A stretch of 64,000 nt of DNA from Dehalococcoidia bacterium (GCA_022822855.1 JAJDYG010000016.1:107835-171834); one strand, 5' to 3'. Shown: positions 16,307-25,935, counted from the stretch's first letter. Numbers and translations: made by a program. The notes: generated by a model from the letters alone, not told the origin.

Positions 16307-17236
16307 CTAGCGTCCGACCACAGCGCGCAAGGCGAATAGCGCGTTGGCAGGCCGCTCGGCGATCCGGCGCATCAGGTAGGGATACCAGCGCTCGCCGTAG
16401 GGAATGCTCATTCGCAGCCGTTCGCCTCGACCCCGCATCGCCGACCCCAACTCGGGTCGCACTCCGTAGAGCATCTGGAACTCCCAATAGCCGATGGTCG
16501 GGCGTTCGTCGGCCAGGCGGCGGGCCGCACGGTGCAGGACCGGATCGTGCGTGGCCACGCCGACATCGGCTCCGGCCTGCCAAAGTTGCTCCAACAGCGC
16601 GATGTAGGCCCGCCGGATCGGCCCAGCGCCGCTATGCGCGATCCGGCTCGGTTCGCTGTACGCGCCCTTGACCAGCCGCACTCGCGCGATGCCTTCCTCG
16701 ATCAGCGCTTGGGCATCCTCAGGCGTGCGACGCAGATACGCCTGCAACGCCACACCGGTCACGTCCGATCTCGCAGCCGCAGCGCGGTACAGCGCCAGCG
16801 TTGCATCCACGGTGTCCGACGCCTCCATGTCGAGCTCGACTCGCACGCCGTGTTCCGCCGCTGTCTCGACAATGGCCAGCAGGCCCCGTTCGGCCGTCTG
16901 ATGCGAGATTCCCAGGCCCAGAAGCGTCGGCTTGACCCCCATCCGCGCATCGAGATCGGAGACCTCTCCGATCGCGGCCGCCAGCGCGCAGTATTCGTCG
17001 ACCGCTTGCTGGGCTTCGCCCGGATCGGTGACCGCCTCTCCCAGGAAGGAGAACTTCGCGTTTGCGCCAACGACGCCGTCCTCGCTCCGCGACAGTCGCT
17101 GCGCCACGGTCAGCGCGTCGGTCCGCTCGTCGCCGGCGACGAAACGACGCACCAACGGGCGCTCGACTCCGGCGGCCCGGGCGCCGCGTTCGGCCCAGTC
17201 CTGTTTCGACAGCCAGATCAGCCCCGGCCGCAGCAT
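16307..17236 (-). CDS. Proline dehydrogenase (monofunctional, PutB type)
   Basis: A 309-residue FAD-dependent TIM barrel that oxidises proline to pyrroline-5-carboxylate. Conserved segments are LGISHQTAERG, VELDMEASDTVDATL, VALQAYLRRTPEDA, VRLVKGAYSEP and the C-terminal FQMLYGVRPEL and IPYGERWYPYLMRRIAERP; the two arginines in YLMRRIAERP are the usual substrate-binding pair. ATG 17236 has GAGGGTG just upstream; a GTG nine codons earlier is possible. The frame stays open far upstream but only as an antisense shadow of the thiolase region. No P5C dehydrogenase gene is nearby. Confidence 0.9.
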   Translation of the reverse strand: MLRPGLIWLSKQDWAERGARAAGVERPLVRRFVAGDERTDALTVAQRLSRSEDGVVGANAKFSFLGEAVTDPGEAQQAVDEYCALAAAIGEVSDLDARMGVKPTLLGLGISHQTAERGLLAIVETAAEHGVRVELDMEASDTVDATLALYRAAAARSDVTGVALQAYLRRTPEDAQALIEEGIARVRLVKGAYSEPSRIAHSGAGPIRRAYIALLEQLWQAGADVGVATHDPVLHRAARRLADERPTIGYWEFQMLYGVRPELGSAMRGRGERLRMSIPYGERWYPYLMRRIAERPANALFALRAVVGR

Positions 17237-17368
17237 CGCACCCTCAAATTCCTCTTCGCTCACCGGGGCGCAGGCTAACAGCGATCCCACCGCTCCCCCG
17301 ACGCTGCCGTTATTCTGCATCAACGCCGAGCACGGCGAGTCACTTCTGCGCAGCGACAAGGGAAACCA

Positions 17369-17782
17369 ATGGCCAAGCAAGGCGTCGATCCGGACGAACT
17401 TACTCAACCGTTCTGGGACGCCGCAAACGAACAACGCCTCGTGATCCAGAACTGCGTCGACTGCGATCGCTTGCAGCATCCGCCATCCAACACCTGCCGA
17501 GATTGTGACGACGGCGGGGCGCTTGAATGGAAGCAGGTCAGCGGGCGCGGCACGATCTACAACTACGGCGTCGTCCACGACTGTCCCGTCCGCCTCCTGC
17601 AGGAGGACCAACCCTTCAACCTCGCCGTGATCATGCTCGACGACGATCCCGGTATCCAGATGTACTCGCACCTGCCCGGCGTGCCCGTCGACGACGTGCC
17701 GGTCGGCGCGGCTGTCGAGGTGATCTTCGAGCCGTCGGCCAACGGACAACTCGTGCCCGAGTGGCGCGTGATCGACGGCTGA
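17369..17782 (+). CDS. DUF35 zinc-ribbon/OB-fold protein, thiolase partner
   Basis: A 137-residue DUF35 protein. A short N-terminal helix (PFWDAANEQRLVIQ) leads into a four-cysteine zinc ribbon (CVDCD and CRDCDD), then an OB fold (GRGTIYNYGVVHD, FNLAVIMLDD). Such proteins pair with thiolase-fold enzymes, and in steroid side-chain degradation the DUF35 part of ChsH2 activates the Ltp2 aldolase. Here the thiolase-like gene follows 42 bases downstream, so a two-subunit complex is likely. It is divergent from proline dehydrogenase. Confidence 0.85.
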   Translation: MAKQGVDPDELTQPFWDAANEQRLVIQNCVDCDRLQHPPSNTCRDCDDGGALEWKQVSGRGTIYNYGVVHDCPVRLLQEDQPFNLAVIMLDDDPGIQMYSHLPGVPVDDVPVGAAVEVIFEPSANGQLVPEWRVIDG

Positions 17783-17824
17783 ACCGGATCGAGCCGGAGC
17801 CCCGTTCCGCGAGGAGTAGACACG

Positions 17825-19147
17825 ATGACAACGCCAACCGCACCCGACTCCATGTACCGCAACGACGAAGGACTCGGGATCTGGGAGCACCGCGGCAAGG
17901 TCGCGGCCGTTGGCGTAGGCCATGCGCCGACCTCTCGACGCTGGGACGGCCGTCCCGAGACCTGCGTCGGCGCGATCACGATCGATGCGCTGCGCAAGGC
18001 GATTGACGACGCGGGCGTCGCGCCCGATCAAATCGACGGCCTGGTCGTCGTCCCCGTGACCACGACCGGCGCGTTCTGGGAAGCGGGCAAGCCGCTTCCC
18101 ATGGACGTGATCCAGAGCTTCAACCAGACCGACGACCCGCTCGACGGCATCGCCAAGCTCAGCGCCGAGTGGCTGCTCAAGAACATGCCCGAGCTGACTA
18201 ACGTCAATTTCACGATGTACGGCCCGGGCTGCATGTCGAACGCGCTCAATGTGACGGCGCAGGCGGTCGGCGACGGGTTGACCCACACCTGCCTCGTGGT
18301 CAAGAGCTGGCACAACTTCGAGGGCCGCTACTACCAGGGCGGCGCCAACGCCGGCGCCGCCCTGCCGGGCACCCCTGCCATCACCCAGCTCTGGGGCGGA
18401 CCTGCCTCCTACAGCACGGCTCTGCAGTTCGCCGAGTACTGCCGCAAGTACGGCAAGACACACGAGATGATGGCGCCGTTCATGGAGAACTCGCGGCGCA
18501 ACGGGCTCAGATTCCCTGAGGGCTACTGGGCCCAGCATCGGCCGGAAGAACTCGGACCCGAGGACTATCTTGCCTCACGCTGGATCGCCAAGCCGGCCAA
18601 CCTGTTCGACAACGACATTCCGATCATGATGTCCGGCGCGTATCTCTTCTCCACGGCCGAGCGCGCTGCCGACATGAAGCAGAAGCCGGTCTACATCCTC
18701 AATCACGCCTCCAGCAACACGCGACCGCGCAGCCTGCTGCCCACCCTGGACGAAGTTGAGGCCGACACCGCGCGCACCGGCCGCAAGATCTACGAGGGCG
18801 CAGGCATCACCGCCGACGACCTCTCCTTCGAGAACATGTACGACGGCTTCTCACTCTTCCACCAGTTCCACCTGGAAGGCCTTGGTTACCGCGGGATCAA
18901 GTTCGGCGAGGCGCTCGACTTCTACCAGACCGACATTAGTATCGAAGGCCCGAACCCGGTCTCGCCCAGCGGCGGCAACGTGGGCAGCGGCCGCAGCCGG
19001 GTCTGGATGCACACCGATTGCATCCAGCAACTCCAGGGCCGGGCCGGAGCCAGGCAGGTCACCGGAGTCAAGCCCGAAGTCGGCGTCTCCGGCGGACCAA
19101 TGCCGCTCGGCGGCAACTACACCGTCTGGAGCGCCAGCCCCGACTAG
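17825..19147 (+). CDS. Thiolase-like protein (SCP2/Ltp2-type), possible retro-aldolase
   Basis: A 440-residue thiolase-fold protein. It keeps a cysteine in the nucleophile region (GPGCMSNALN), but the region where ordinary thiolases have GGxxxxGHP reads SGGNVGSGRSR, so the second catalytic histidine is missing. The motif ENMYDGFSLFHQF resembles tyrosine-containing motifs of Ltp2-class aldolases. With its DUF35 partner just upstream, a C-C lyase acting on a CoA thioester (for example a sterol or fatty acid side chain) is plausible. A GAGGAG ribosome site precedes ATG 17825. Thiolase fold is certain, Ltp2-like chemistry is inference. Confidence 0.82.
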   Translation: MTTPTAPDSMYRNDEGLGIWEHRGKVAAVGVGHAPTSRRWDGRPETCVGAITIDALRKAIDDAGVAPDQIDGLVVVPVTTTGAFWEAGKPLPMDVIQSFNQTDDPLDGIAKLSAEWLLKNMPELTNVNFTMYGPGCMSNALNVTAQAVGDGLTHTCLVVKSWHNFEGRYYQGGANAGAALPGTPAITQLWGGPASYSTALQFAEYCRKYGKTHEMMAPFMENSRRNGLRFPEGYWAQHRPEELGPEDYLASRWIAKPANLFDNDIPIMMSGAYLFSTAERAADMKQKPVYILNHASSNTRPRSLLPTLDEVEADTARTGRKIYEGAGITADDLSFENMYDGFSLFHQFHLEGLGYRGIKFGEALDFYQTDISIEGPNPVSPSGGNVGSGRSRVWMHTDCIQQLQGRAGARQVTGVKPEVGVSGGPMPLGGNYTVWSASPD

Positions 19148-19238
19148 GACGTTCTCCCGCTTCCCCTTCGGTGGGAAGCTGTCCCGTAGGGACTGAAGGG
19201 GGGCGTTCGCCTGAACATCCGAGTACGAGGAGTCGCCC

Positions 19239-19592
19239 GTGACGGTTCTGATCAGCTTCGACATCGACGGCACCCTGGAAGTCGGCGATCCGCCCGGCCC
19301 TCTCACGATGGACATGGTCCGCCTGGTCCGCGAGAAGGAATTCCTTATTGGCAGTTGTTCCGATCGCACCCTCAGCGCTCAACGGGCGATCTGGGCCGAT
19401 CACGAGATCGAGGTCGACTTTGTCGTCGGCAAGCACATGCTGCCCGACGTCAAGGCGAAGTTCGACGCAGACGTCTACCTGCACATCGGCGATCGGGAGG
19501 ATCTGGACCGGCAGTACGCGCTGAAGGCCGGCTTCGACTTCCTCTGGCCGGACGAGGCGGTCGCCCACCCGCATTTCCAGCCGGATTCCTGA
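19239..19592 (+). CDS. Small HAD-like protein
   Basis: A 117-residue protein starting at GTG 19239 behind a GAGGAG ribosome site. The N-terminal SFDIDGTLEVG is a HAD motif I (DxDGT), and IGSCSDRTLS could be motif II. The C-terminal VYLHIGDREDLDRQYALKAGFDFLW resembles the motif IV acidic loop. The length is short for a HAD phosphatase and there is no cap domain, so it may be a minimal C0 HAD. It lies alone after the thiolase gene. Confidence 0.65.
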   Translation: MTVLISFDIDGTLEVGDPPGPLTMDMVRLVREKEFLIGSCSDRTLSAQRAIWADHEIEVDFVVGKHMLPDVKAKFDADVYLHIGDREDLDRQYALKAGFDFLWPDEAVAHPHFQPDS

Positions 19593-19645
19593 CCGCCCAG
19601 TCCCGGCCCCAGAGCCGGGACCGCCTCGGAGGCGGACACGGTGCG

Positions 19646-19858
19646 CTAGGACTTGGCGCGGATCGGCTCGTCCCAATCGATGCCGCACTCCGAGCACCAA
19701 CGCTTGAGCCAAATGTCGCCGGCCGCGCTCTCGTCTCCTCGCTCCGCATGGATCTGGCCGCCGCATCGACACATGCGAGGAAACCCCGCCAAGCAGCCGT
19801 CACAGCCGGCATCGGACTGATGCTCTTCCAAGAACTGCGGGTGCAAGGACAAGCTCAT
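19646..19858 (-). CDS. Small cysteine-rich (zinc-ribbon-like) protein, 70 aa
   Basis: A short frame with paired cysteines (GCDGC, CRCGG, WCSECG), consistent with a small zinc-binding protein. ATG 19858 is favoured over a TTG two codons earlier. I do not recognise a family. It converges with the HAD-like gene. Confidence 0.45.
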   Translation of the reverse strand: MSLSLHPQFLEEHQSDAGCDGCLAGFPRMCRCGGQIHAERGDESAAGDIWLKRWCSECGIDWDEPIRAKS

Positions 19859-19976
19859 CCCCAATCACCGCTCAAGTCTGAGCGCGTTCAGAGTGCGCAG
19901 TCTAATCCGAATTGGTCCCTGTCAGTTCCTCCTACACTGACCACGCCGCCAGCCATACGAGGCGCAAGGATCGCAA

Positions 19977-20746
<770 letters not shown>

Positions 20747-20957
20747 CGAAGCCTTTGCGGCAAGTGATTCCGTCATGCCCGCGCTCGCCGCGGGCAACTC
20801 CCCGCTATCTGCACCTTACCGGCGACACCGCGAGATTGCCCCAGCGCCTTGACCGCCTTCGGCTCCCACAGTTCGCTTGTGCTGAACAATCAAGCGTTCG
20901 GAGAGCAGCGCCCTCGTGCTGCTCAGGTTCTCTCATGCGTCGTTCCCAACCGCCCAG

Positions 20958-21095
20958 GTCTGTTCAGCCCAACCTGAACCTGGCTGGGTCTGGCTGAACG
21001 AACCTGAACACCGTGAAGGCCCAATTCCCCGTAACACCCTGGGAATTCCGTCGTTTCCGCCCTCCACAAGCAATTTGCGCCGAACACCCGAACAT
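20958..21095 (-). repeat. Dispersed TTCAG-array repeat, copy 2 (inverted)
   Basis: Read on the minus strand this gives GGTGTTACGGGG, then GTGTTCAGGTTCGTTCAG and CAGCCAGGTTCAGG, matching the family at 7021 and 63205. It lies directly upstream of gene remnants, where an insertion could have displaced the 5' part of a gene. The 20747-20957 stretch holds nothing I can identify. Confidence 0.65.
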
Positions 21096-21104
21096 CGAGC
21101 CATG

Positions 21105-21239
21105 CCGTCGGCCTCGACCGCGGTTTCCCGCTACGTCCCGCCCCACCCCTGCTCGGGCACCGGCGACGAGAACCTCGCCCGCGTCGCCCACGAGGCCGCG
21201 CCCGGCATCATCGCCCTGCTCGAGGGGCGCAGCCGGTGA
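21105..21239 (+). pseudogene. C-terminal remnant of an upstream gene (possibly UGSC-family)
   Basis: About 40 codons with a protein-like pattern (RYVPPHPCSGTGDENLARV, then AAPGIIALLEG) end at a TGA that overlaps the next start as GTGA, a typical operon junction. Upstream the frame runs straight into a dispersed repeat and has no start, so only the C-terminus seems to survive. VPPHP plus a helical tail recalls the end of UGSC-type proteins, which often precede the following gene type. The family guess is weak. Confidence 0.4.
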
Positions 21240-22327
21240 CCCTGCTGTCTACACGCCACCAGGCCCCGGACGAGGCATCCGCGCTCGAACTCTTCCACAT
21301 GCGCGAGTGGACTGACGGCTTGCCGGTCGTCATCCCCACTGAAGAACGGGTGCAAGCCTTGCTCGCCGGCGTGGGAATCGACCCGGATGTCACCGTCGGC
21401 ATGATCGGGGCCGGCCAGGCGACGGTCGAGAAGGTCGCGATCAACGCCGTCATGGCCGGCTGCCGACCCGAGCACCTGCCCGTCGTGCTGGCCGCCGTTC
21501 GCGTAGTCACCGATCCCGAGTTCGACATCGACAACATGCAGTCCACAACTCACGGCATGGGCCCGGTGATCATCGTCAACGGACCCGCCCGTGAAGTCTG
21601 CGGACCGATCGCCTCCGGTTGGGGCGCATTCGGGCCCGGCCATCGAGCCAACGCCAGCATCGGCCGAGCGCTGCGCCTGTGCCTGATGAACATCAGCGGC
21701 GCTCGGCCCGGCCACGGCGACATGGCGGCCCTCGGTCAACCGGGCAAGTTCACCTGCTGCCTCGCCGAAGACGAGGAATCAAGCCCCTTCCCTCCATGAC
21801 ACACCACCCTCGGCTATAGCGCCGAGCAGTCCGCCGTCACGCTCGTCGGAGCCAACGCCCCTCACTCCGTCATGATGCAGACCAACGACGATGATCCCCA
21901 GGCCCACGAACGTATTCTCCGGGTCGTCGCTGGCTCTATCGCCATCCCCGGAGCGAACAACACTCAAATCGGCAATGGCCCCGTCATCGTCGTCCTCAAC
22001 CCGATCCACGCTCAGGTCCTCGCCGACGCGGGCCTCAGCCGAGAGGACGTCTGCGACCGCCTTGTGGAGCTGGCTGTCACACCAAACTCCGTCATGCGAG
22101 GCTGGGCCACAAAGCAAATGATCCCCGATGGCGAAGGCGACCTCACCGCGCTGCGGGGTCCCGAAGACATCGTTCTCATCGTCGCCGGCGGAGGGGGAAT
22201 GTACTCCGCAGTGTTCAGCGGAGGCCTGGCGGGCTCCACCCACCCAGTCCACGCCCCAATCGGCTTCGACTTCTCTTGCGAACTGCCGGGCGTCCCTCCG
22301 AGCCACTCTCCCCTGGGCGAGGATTAG
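21236..22327 (+). pseudogene. Conserved hypothetical (UGSC-partner type) gene with in-frame TGA
   Basis: From GTG 21236 the frame reads a recognisable conserved protein (EWTDGLPVV, EKVAINAVMAGCRPEHLPVVLAAV, GYGAFGPG-like WGAFGPGHRANASIGRALR, GQPGKFTCCLAEDEESSPF). It meets TGA at 21797-21799, then continues in the same frame for about 175 codons with further family-like sequence (GYSAEQSAVTLVGA, AGSIAIPGANNTQIG, DIVLIVAGGGGMYSAV). The tail after HAPIGF (SHSPLGED) looks like repeat DNA, so the natural 3' end may also be replaced. The biochemical function is unknown to me. Loss of function is probable. Confidence 0.75.
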
Positions 22328-22339
22328 GGTGAGGGCGCC

Positions 22340-23623
22340 CTAACCGACCCCCGACTCAAGCAACTCCCGCAACTCCCCTGACGTCAACCCAAGCTCACCG
22401 ACATACACGTCATGGTTATGTTCGCCAACGAGCGGCGGCCGCCGACGAAGCCGAACCGGAGACTTGGTGAACCGATACGGAGCCCCGGGATACCGAACCG
22501 GCTCGTCAACGCCCGCCAGCTCGCCCTCCCAGAAGAAGCCCCAATCGGCCCAGTGAGGATCGTCCAGATTTTCCTCAGGCCGACGCACGATGCCCCAGGC
22601 GAAGTGTAGATTCTGGCTGCGCCGGTACACCTCATCGGCCGGCAGACTCTGAACGAACGCGCCGATTGTCTCGGCAACATGACATCGACCCTCGGGGTTT
22701 GATCGAGGATCGCGGAACAACAGCTCCTGGTACTGCGGATCGCGCAGGTCTTCTGCCGCATCGTGCTCGTCCATCCAATCGAGCAGCCCCACCCAGGAGG
22801 AGTTGCATCGAGGAAGGCCGCCATTGATCAGGCAGACATGTTGGCCGTCGGCAGCGAGATATTGCCACGGAGCCGTAGGATTGGGCGACGAATGTCGACC
22901 CGTCTGACGCTGGACGATCCGGCCAAAGTACTCCCAGTTGGGAAACGCGCCCTCGGTCGTGGCCGAAAGGGACTCATGGATCGACACGTCGACCATCTGA
23001 CCGCGGTGCCCGGCGTCCCGCATCCACAGCGCGGCCAGAATCCCTGAGACCGCGTACACGTTGCTGACCGCGATGCTGTGCTCGCCGTCAGGACGGATCG
23101 GAGGCAGGCTGTGATCGTCGTACCCGTTGCTCATCATCGGCCCGCCCAGCGCAAGCTGGACTAGATCGTTCGCAGCCCAGTCACGCCTAGGCCCGGTCCG
23201 ACCAAACGGACTAATGCTGCACCAGACCAGGGACTCCAGGTCCGCCTCAGCCTCAGCCCATTCCCAGCCCCCGCCGAGGTCGTCAAGGAACGCCGGCGTC
23301 GTCGCATCGATCACCACGTCGACAAGCCCGACCAGCCGCCGCCAGATCTCAAGCCCTCCCGGCCGAGTCACATCCAGAGTGACCGCCCGCTTGCTCGTGT
23401 TCCGGCTCGCGTGCAGCAGCGAAGGCTGTCCAGGATCATCATTGACAAACGGGCCCACATGCCTGCTCCGCCCCCCGCCGGGCGGCTCGACCCTGATCAC
23501 ATCCGCACCAGCGTCCGCGAGCAGCTTCCCTGCAACCTCGCCCAGATCTCCAACCTCGAGGACACGCAGCCCTTCGAGCGGGCCCGGCAATTCGTGTTGT
23601 ACCGTCGAGTGCGAGTCGACCAT
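22340..23623 (-). CDS. CaiB/BaiF-family (class III) CoA-transferase
   Basis: A 427-residue formyl-CoA-transferase-family protein that moves CoA between carboxylic acids. Markers are LEGLRVLEVGDLGEVAGKLLADAGADVIRVEPPGGG at the N-terminus, SKRAVTLDVTRPGG, WCSISPFGRTGPRRDWAANDLV and the C-terminal PPLVGEHN. The position after the usual GR(T/S)GP is typical, but the catalytic aspartate region (often NYD) is not obvious to me. The start is ATG 23623, which overlaps the TGA of an upstream relative (TGATG). It appears intact in the middle of a decayed region. Confidence 0.85.
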   Translation of the reverse strand: MVDSHSTVQHELPGPLEGLRVLEVGDLGEVAGKLLADAGADVIRVEPPGGGRSRHVGPFVNDDPGQPSLLHASRNTSKRAVTLDVTRPGGLEIWRRLVGLVDVVIDATTPAFLDDLGGGWEWAEAEADLESLVWCSISPFGRTGPRRDWAANDLVQLALGGPMMSNGYDDHSLPPIRPDGEHSIAVSNVYAVSGILAALWMRDAGHRGQMVDVSIHESLSATTEGAFPNWEYFGRIVQRQTGRHSSPNPTAPWQYLAADGQHVCLINGGLPRCNSSWVGLLDWMDEHDAAEDLRDPQYQELLFRDPRSNPEGRCHVAETIGAFVQSLPADEVYRRSQNLHFAWGIVRRPEENLDDPHWADWGFFWEGELAGVDEPVRYPGAPYRFTKSPVRLRRRPPLVGEHNHDVYVGELGLTSGELRELLESGVG

Positions 23624-23745
23624 CAGATCGCCAGCTCCGCCAGCATCGCCGCAAACTCTTCGTCGCTGTAGCCGAGAAGCTCGGTCAGCACCACATGGTT
23701 GTGCTCGCCGAGCAACGGAGCTCCGCGATCGACCCGCCAGCGATC
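23623..23745 (-). pseudogene. C-terminal remnant of a second CaiB/BaiF CoA-transferase
   Basis: On the minus strand the last 40 or so codons read APLLGEHNHVVLTELLGYSD then EEFAAMLAELAI and stop, the standard CaiB/BaiF C-terminus. Its TGA overlaps the ATG of the intact transferase, so this was the upstream gene of a pair. The frame loses similarity near 23745-23757, exactly where a plus-strand serine-hydrolase fragment begins, marking a deletion or rearrangement junction. Confidence 0.65.
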
Positions 23746-23750
23746 TCCCT

Positions 23751-24045
23751 GGCGCCGTCACCATCGTCCTGCGCCACGGCCAGGTCGTCCACGCTCACGC
23801 GGCGGGAATGCGCGACATCGAACGCGATACCCCGCTCGGTATGGACAGCCTCTTCCGCATGTACTCGCAGACCAAGCCGGTCGCGGCTGTCGTCCTGATG
23901 AGCCTGTTCGAGGAAAGCGCCTTCGAACTCAACGATCCGATCTCCCGCTGGATCCCCGAGTGTCTTCCTTTACGGCAGCCGCCCCGGCGGCATGGCCGAT
24001 CTCACTCGCCGCTTCATGAAGCTCACCTACCAGGCCCTCGTCTGA
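23751..24045 (+). pseudogene. Serine hydrolase (beta-lactamase family), internally deleted remnant
   Basis: The 5' part reads VTIVLRHGQVVHAHAAGMRD, then FRMYSQTKPVAAVVLMSL with the SxxK motif (SQTK) and NDPISRWIPE. Right after that the frame changes and only the family C-terminus remains (YGSRPGGMADLTRRFMKL then a short tail and TGA at 24043-24045). Roughly the middle 250-300 residues of a normal class C-like hydrolase are gone, and the start codon is lost. Confidence 0.65.
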
Positions 24046-24053
24046 GTTGAGCC

Positions 24054-25142
24054 CTAGCTGGGCGACCGCCTGGCGATCACCTCTCTGCCGAAGTCCTCAA
24101 CCAGGTCCCGCGCCCCGGCCGCATTCGTGCAGGCAATCGCGACGTTGTCGATCCCGGCCGCTTCCATCTGTTCGAGCCGCTCGATGATCTGCGCCGGCGT
24201 CCCGGTCAGCGTGTTGCCGATCGAGGTCTCGCTGATGAACTGCTCCTCGCCGTCCTTGAGGAACACCATGTGTCCCGTATGCACATCCAGGTAACGCCGG
24301 TCGGGCTGGCTGCCCCGAGCGTCGCCGTATTCCACGATGTAGCGATGGAACGCAGCCGCCGCGTCGGGGTCCTGAATGCCCAGGTTCGCCCCCGGTCCAT
24401 AGTGCGACTCCCACATCGCATGCAGACCCGGCAGAGCGTTCGGACCAACTCGCTCCACCACCCGAGACGAAGTCAGCGACTCGCCCTCGCGCAGCACGCA
24501 GCCGCTGGTCAATCCAACCGTGTACGGCTTGTCGGTCGGCCGGCCCGCCTCGGCGGCGGCAACGCGAATCGCCTCAAATCCCGACGGCAGTGCAGGCGTC
24601 AGCGCGCCGGTCACCCAGCCGTCGGCAAGCTCGCCCGTCGCCGCGAGCGCCTTGGGCCCGTTCGCCGCGAGGTAGACCGGAATCGGATCCTCGATATTGA
24701 TGAAGCCCCCGCGATCCGGGTGCAGCAGCCGGATCCAGCGCTCGCGCTCGCCCTCTCGGATCAGCACTTCCTCGCCTCGCAACAGGCCCTGCACCTGCTG
24801 GGTGTACTCGCGGAACTCCGCCGCCGGCACCGCCGGCAGACCCATCGTGTTGCGCCCGGTGTATCCCGTCCCCAATCCCAGAATCACACGGCCCGGGGCC
24901 AGGTAGTTGATCGTCGCGATCGCCGATGCGGTCACCGCCGGGATCCGGTTGCTGGGAATCGCCACCAGCGTTCCCAGCTTGATTCGGCTGGTGTGCTCCG
25001 CCGCCAGGGCCATGGTCGCGTAGACATCGCTGTAGATCAGTTGCGAATCGAAGAACCAGGCATGGCTGAAGCCCGCCGCCTCAGCCGCAGCCGCCTCGCG
25101 CCACGCGTCAATGTACGAAGGAAAGGCGATGCCGTAGTCCAT
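24054..25142 (-). CDS. LLM-class flavin-dependent oxidoreductase (F420/FMN, luciferase-like)
   Basis: A 362-residue luciferase-like TIM barrel. Supporting features are MDYGIAFPSY at the start, AEAAGFSHAWFFDSQLI, IKLGTLVAIPSNR, the GRVILGLGTGYTGRNTMG strand and ELADGWVTGAL. It resembles the LLM group that includes F420-dependent methylenetetrahydromethanopterin reductase-like enzymes more than the gene at 5601. ATG 25142 has a GGGGG ribosome site 6 bases upstream. It lies just downstream of the EBP-like gene on the same strand (76 bases), so cotranscription is possible. Cofactor and substrate are not certain. Confidence 0.88.
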   Translation of the reverse strand: MDYGIAFPSYIDAWREAAAAEAAGFSHAWFFDSQLIYSDVYATMALAAEHTSRIKLGTLVAIPSNRIPAVTASAIATINYLAPGRVILGLGTGYTGRNTMGLPAVPAAEFREYTQQVQGLLRGEEVLIREGERERWIRLLHPDRGGFINIEDPIPVYLAANGPKALAATGELADGWVTGALTPALPSGFEAIRVAAAEAGRPTDKPYTVGLTSGCVLREGESLTSSRVVERVGPNALPGLHAMWESHYGPGANLGIQDPDAAAAFHRYIVEYGDARGSQPDRRYLDVHTGHMVFLKDGEEQFISETSIGNTLTGTPAQIIERLEQMEAAGIDNVAIACTNAAGARDLVEDFGREVIARRSPS

Positions 25143-25218
25143 GGAACCCCCGGGAATGCAATCCAAGTCAGATCGAAGATAAAGTACTCCGACAGCCAGG
25201 CAGCACCTGCAGATCGGG

Positions 25219-25935
25219 CTAATCCTGGATCAGGCCCAGAACGCTGTAGTCGCCATCGAGGATCAGGCGAATGGAGACGTACAGCCCCAGCATTGGAGTC
25301 AGGATCCAGATGGCGTTCGGTCCGAAGAGGAAGACATAGAAGTCGCGTCTCGAGATCAGGCTTCGCTTCCGTCCAACGAAGAAGCTGACCAGGTACAGCG
25401 AGGATGCATAGGTCCACTGCCAGAACAGCATCGCCCCGAGTATGCCGGCCGCCATCGCCGGCAGAACCCCGGCGGCAAACGTCACGTACAGGATCACCGT
25501 CGGTATTGGTGTGGCGGACCCGTTGCCGATATCGATGTTGAATCCATAGGTGTTGCGATCGGCATACGCCGTATCGAACATCGAGTATGTCGCCCAAACG
25601 TCCGCCCAGACCGTTGGAGAAAACGCCCGCCTGAGCGGCACGCGTGCAGTCAGGAACTCTACGGCCGGGGTACGACCGGTGTCGTTCTGCCGTCGCCGCC
25701 AGAATTCCGCCCGGGTTTCGATGTAGTCCCTACGGAAGAACAGAGCCATCTCCCAGTAGCAGATGAGCAGATTAATCGAGAAGAACAAGCTGAGCAGGCA
25801 GTGAATCGGATCAACGCCGCCGTGGATCCAGTAGCGAGCACCGATGCCGGGCAGCGCCATCAGCGCGATTGCGATCACCGAGAGCAGACCCGCCGGCGCG
25901 CCCCATCCAGCCGTTTGTTCGCTCGCGCTACTCAA
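25219..25935 (-). CDS. EXPERA/EBP-like membrane protein, candidate sterol delta8-delta7 isomerase
   Basis: A 238-residue protein with about five hydrophobic helices. The layout matches emopamil-binding protein: WATYSMFDTAYADRNTYG parallels the WxxY...D.RY element of EBP, and the C-terminal FLFGPNAIWILTPMLGLYVS parallels its NALWLVLPG helix; acidic residues sit inside helix 2 (ICYWEMALFFRRDY). EBP moves the sterol double bond from C8 to C7. I prefer the TTG start at 25935, after GAGAGGGA, giving EBP-like length; an upstream extension to 26082 is low-complexity. It is divergent from the sterol operon. The assignment rests on motif pattern and context and needs a profile search. Confidence 0.58.
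   Translation of the reverse strand: MSSASEQTAGWGAPAGLLSVIAIALMALPGIGARYWIHGGVDPIHCLLSLFFSINLLICYWEMALFFRRDYIETRAEFWRRRQNDTGRTPAVEFLTARVPLRRAFSPTVWADVWATYSMFDTAYADRNTYGFNIDIGNGSATPIPTVILYVTFAAGVLPAMAAGILGAMLFWQWTYASSLYLVSFFVGRKRSLISRRDFYVFLFGPNAIWILTPMLGLYVSIRLILDGDYSVLGLIQD

Noticed and set aside
16307..18538. A 743-codon open frame on the minus strand
   Set aside because: Only its 3' part (to 17236) is proline dehydrogenase. The rest is antisense to the DUF35 and thiolase genes and has an unnatural arginine-rich composition.
21797..21799. In-frame TGA as selenocysteine
   Set aside because: UGSC-type neighbours made this worth considering, but I see no obvious stem-loop after the codon, the local residues do not look like a redox motif, and the 3' end of the gene also looks disrupted. 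Nonsense mutation is simpler.
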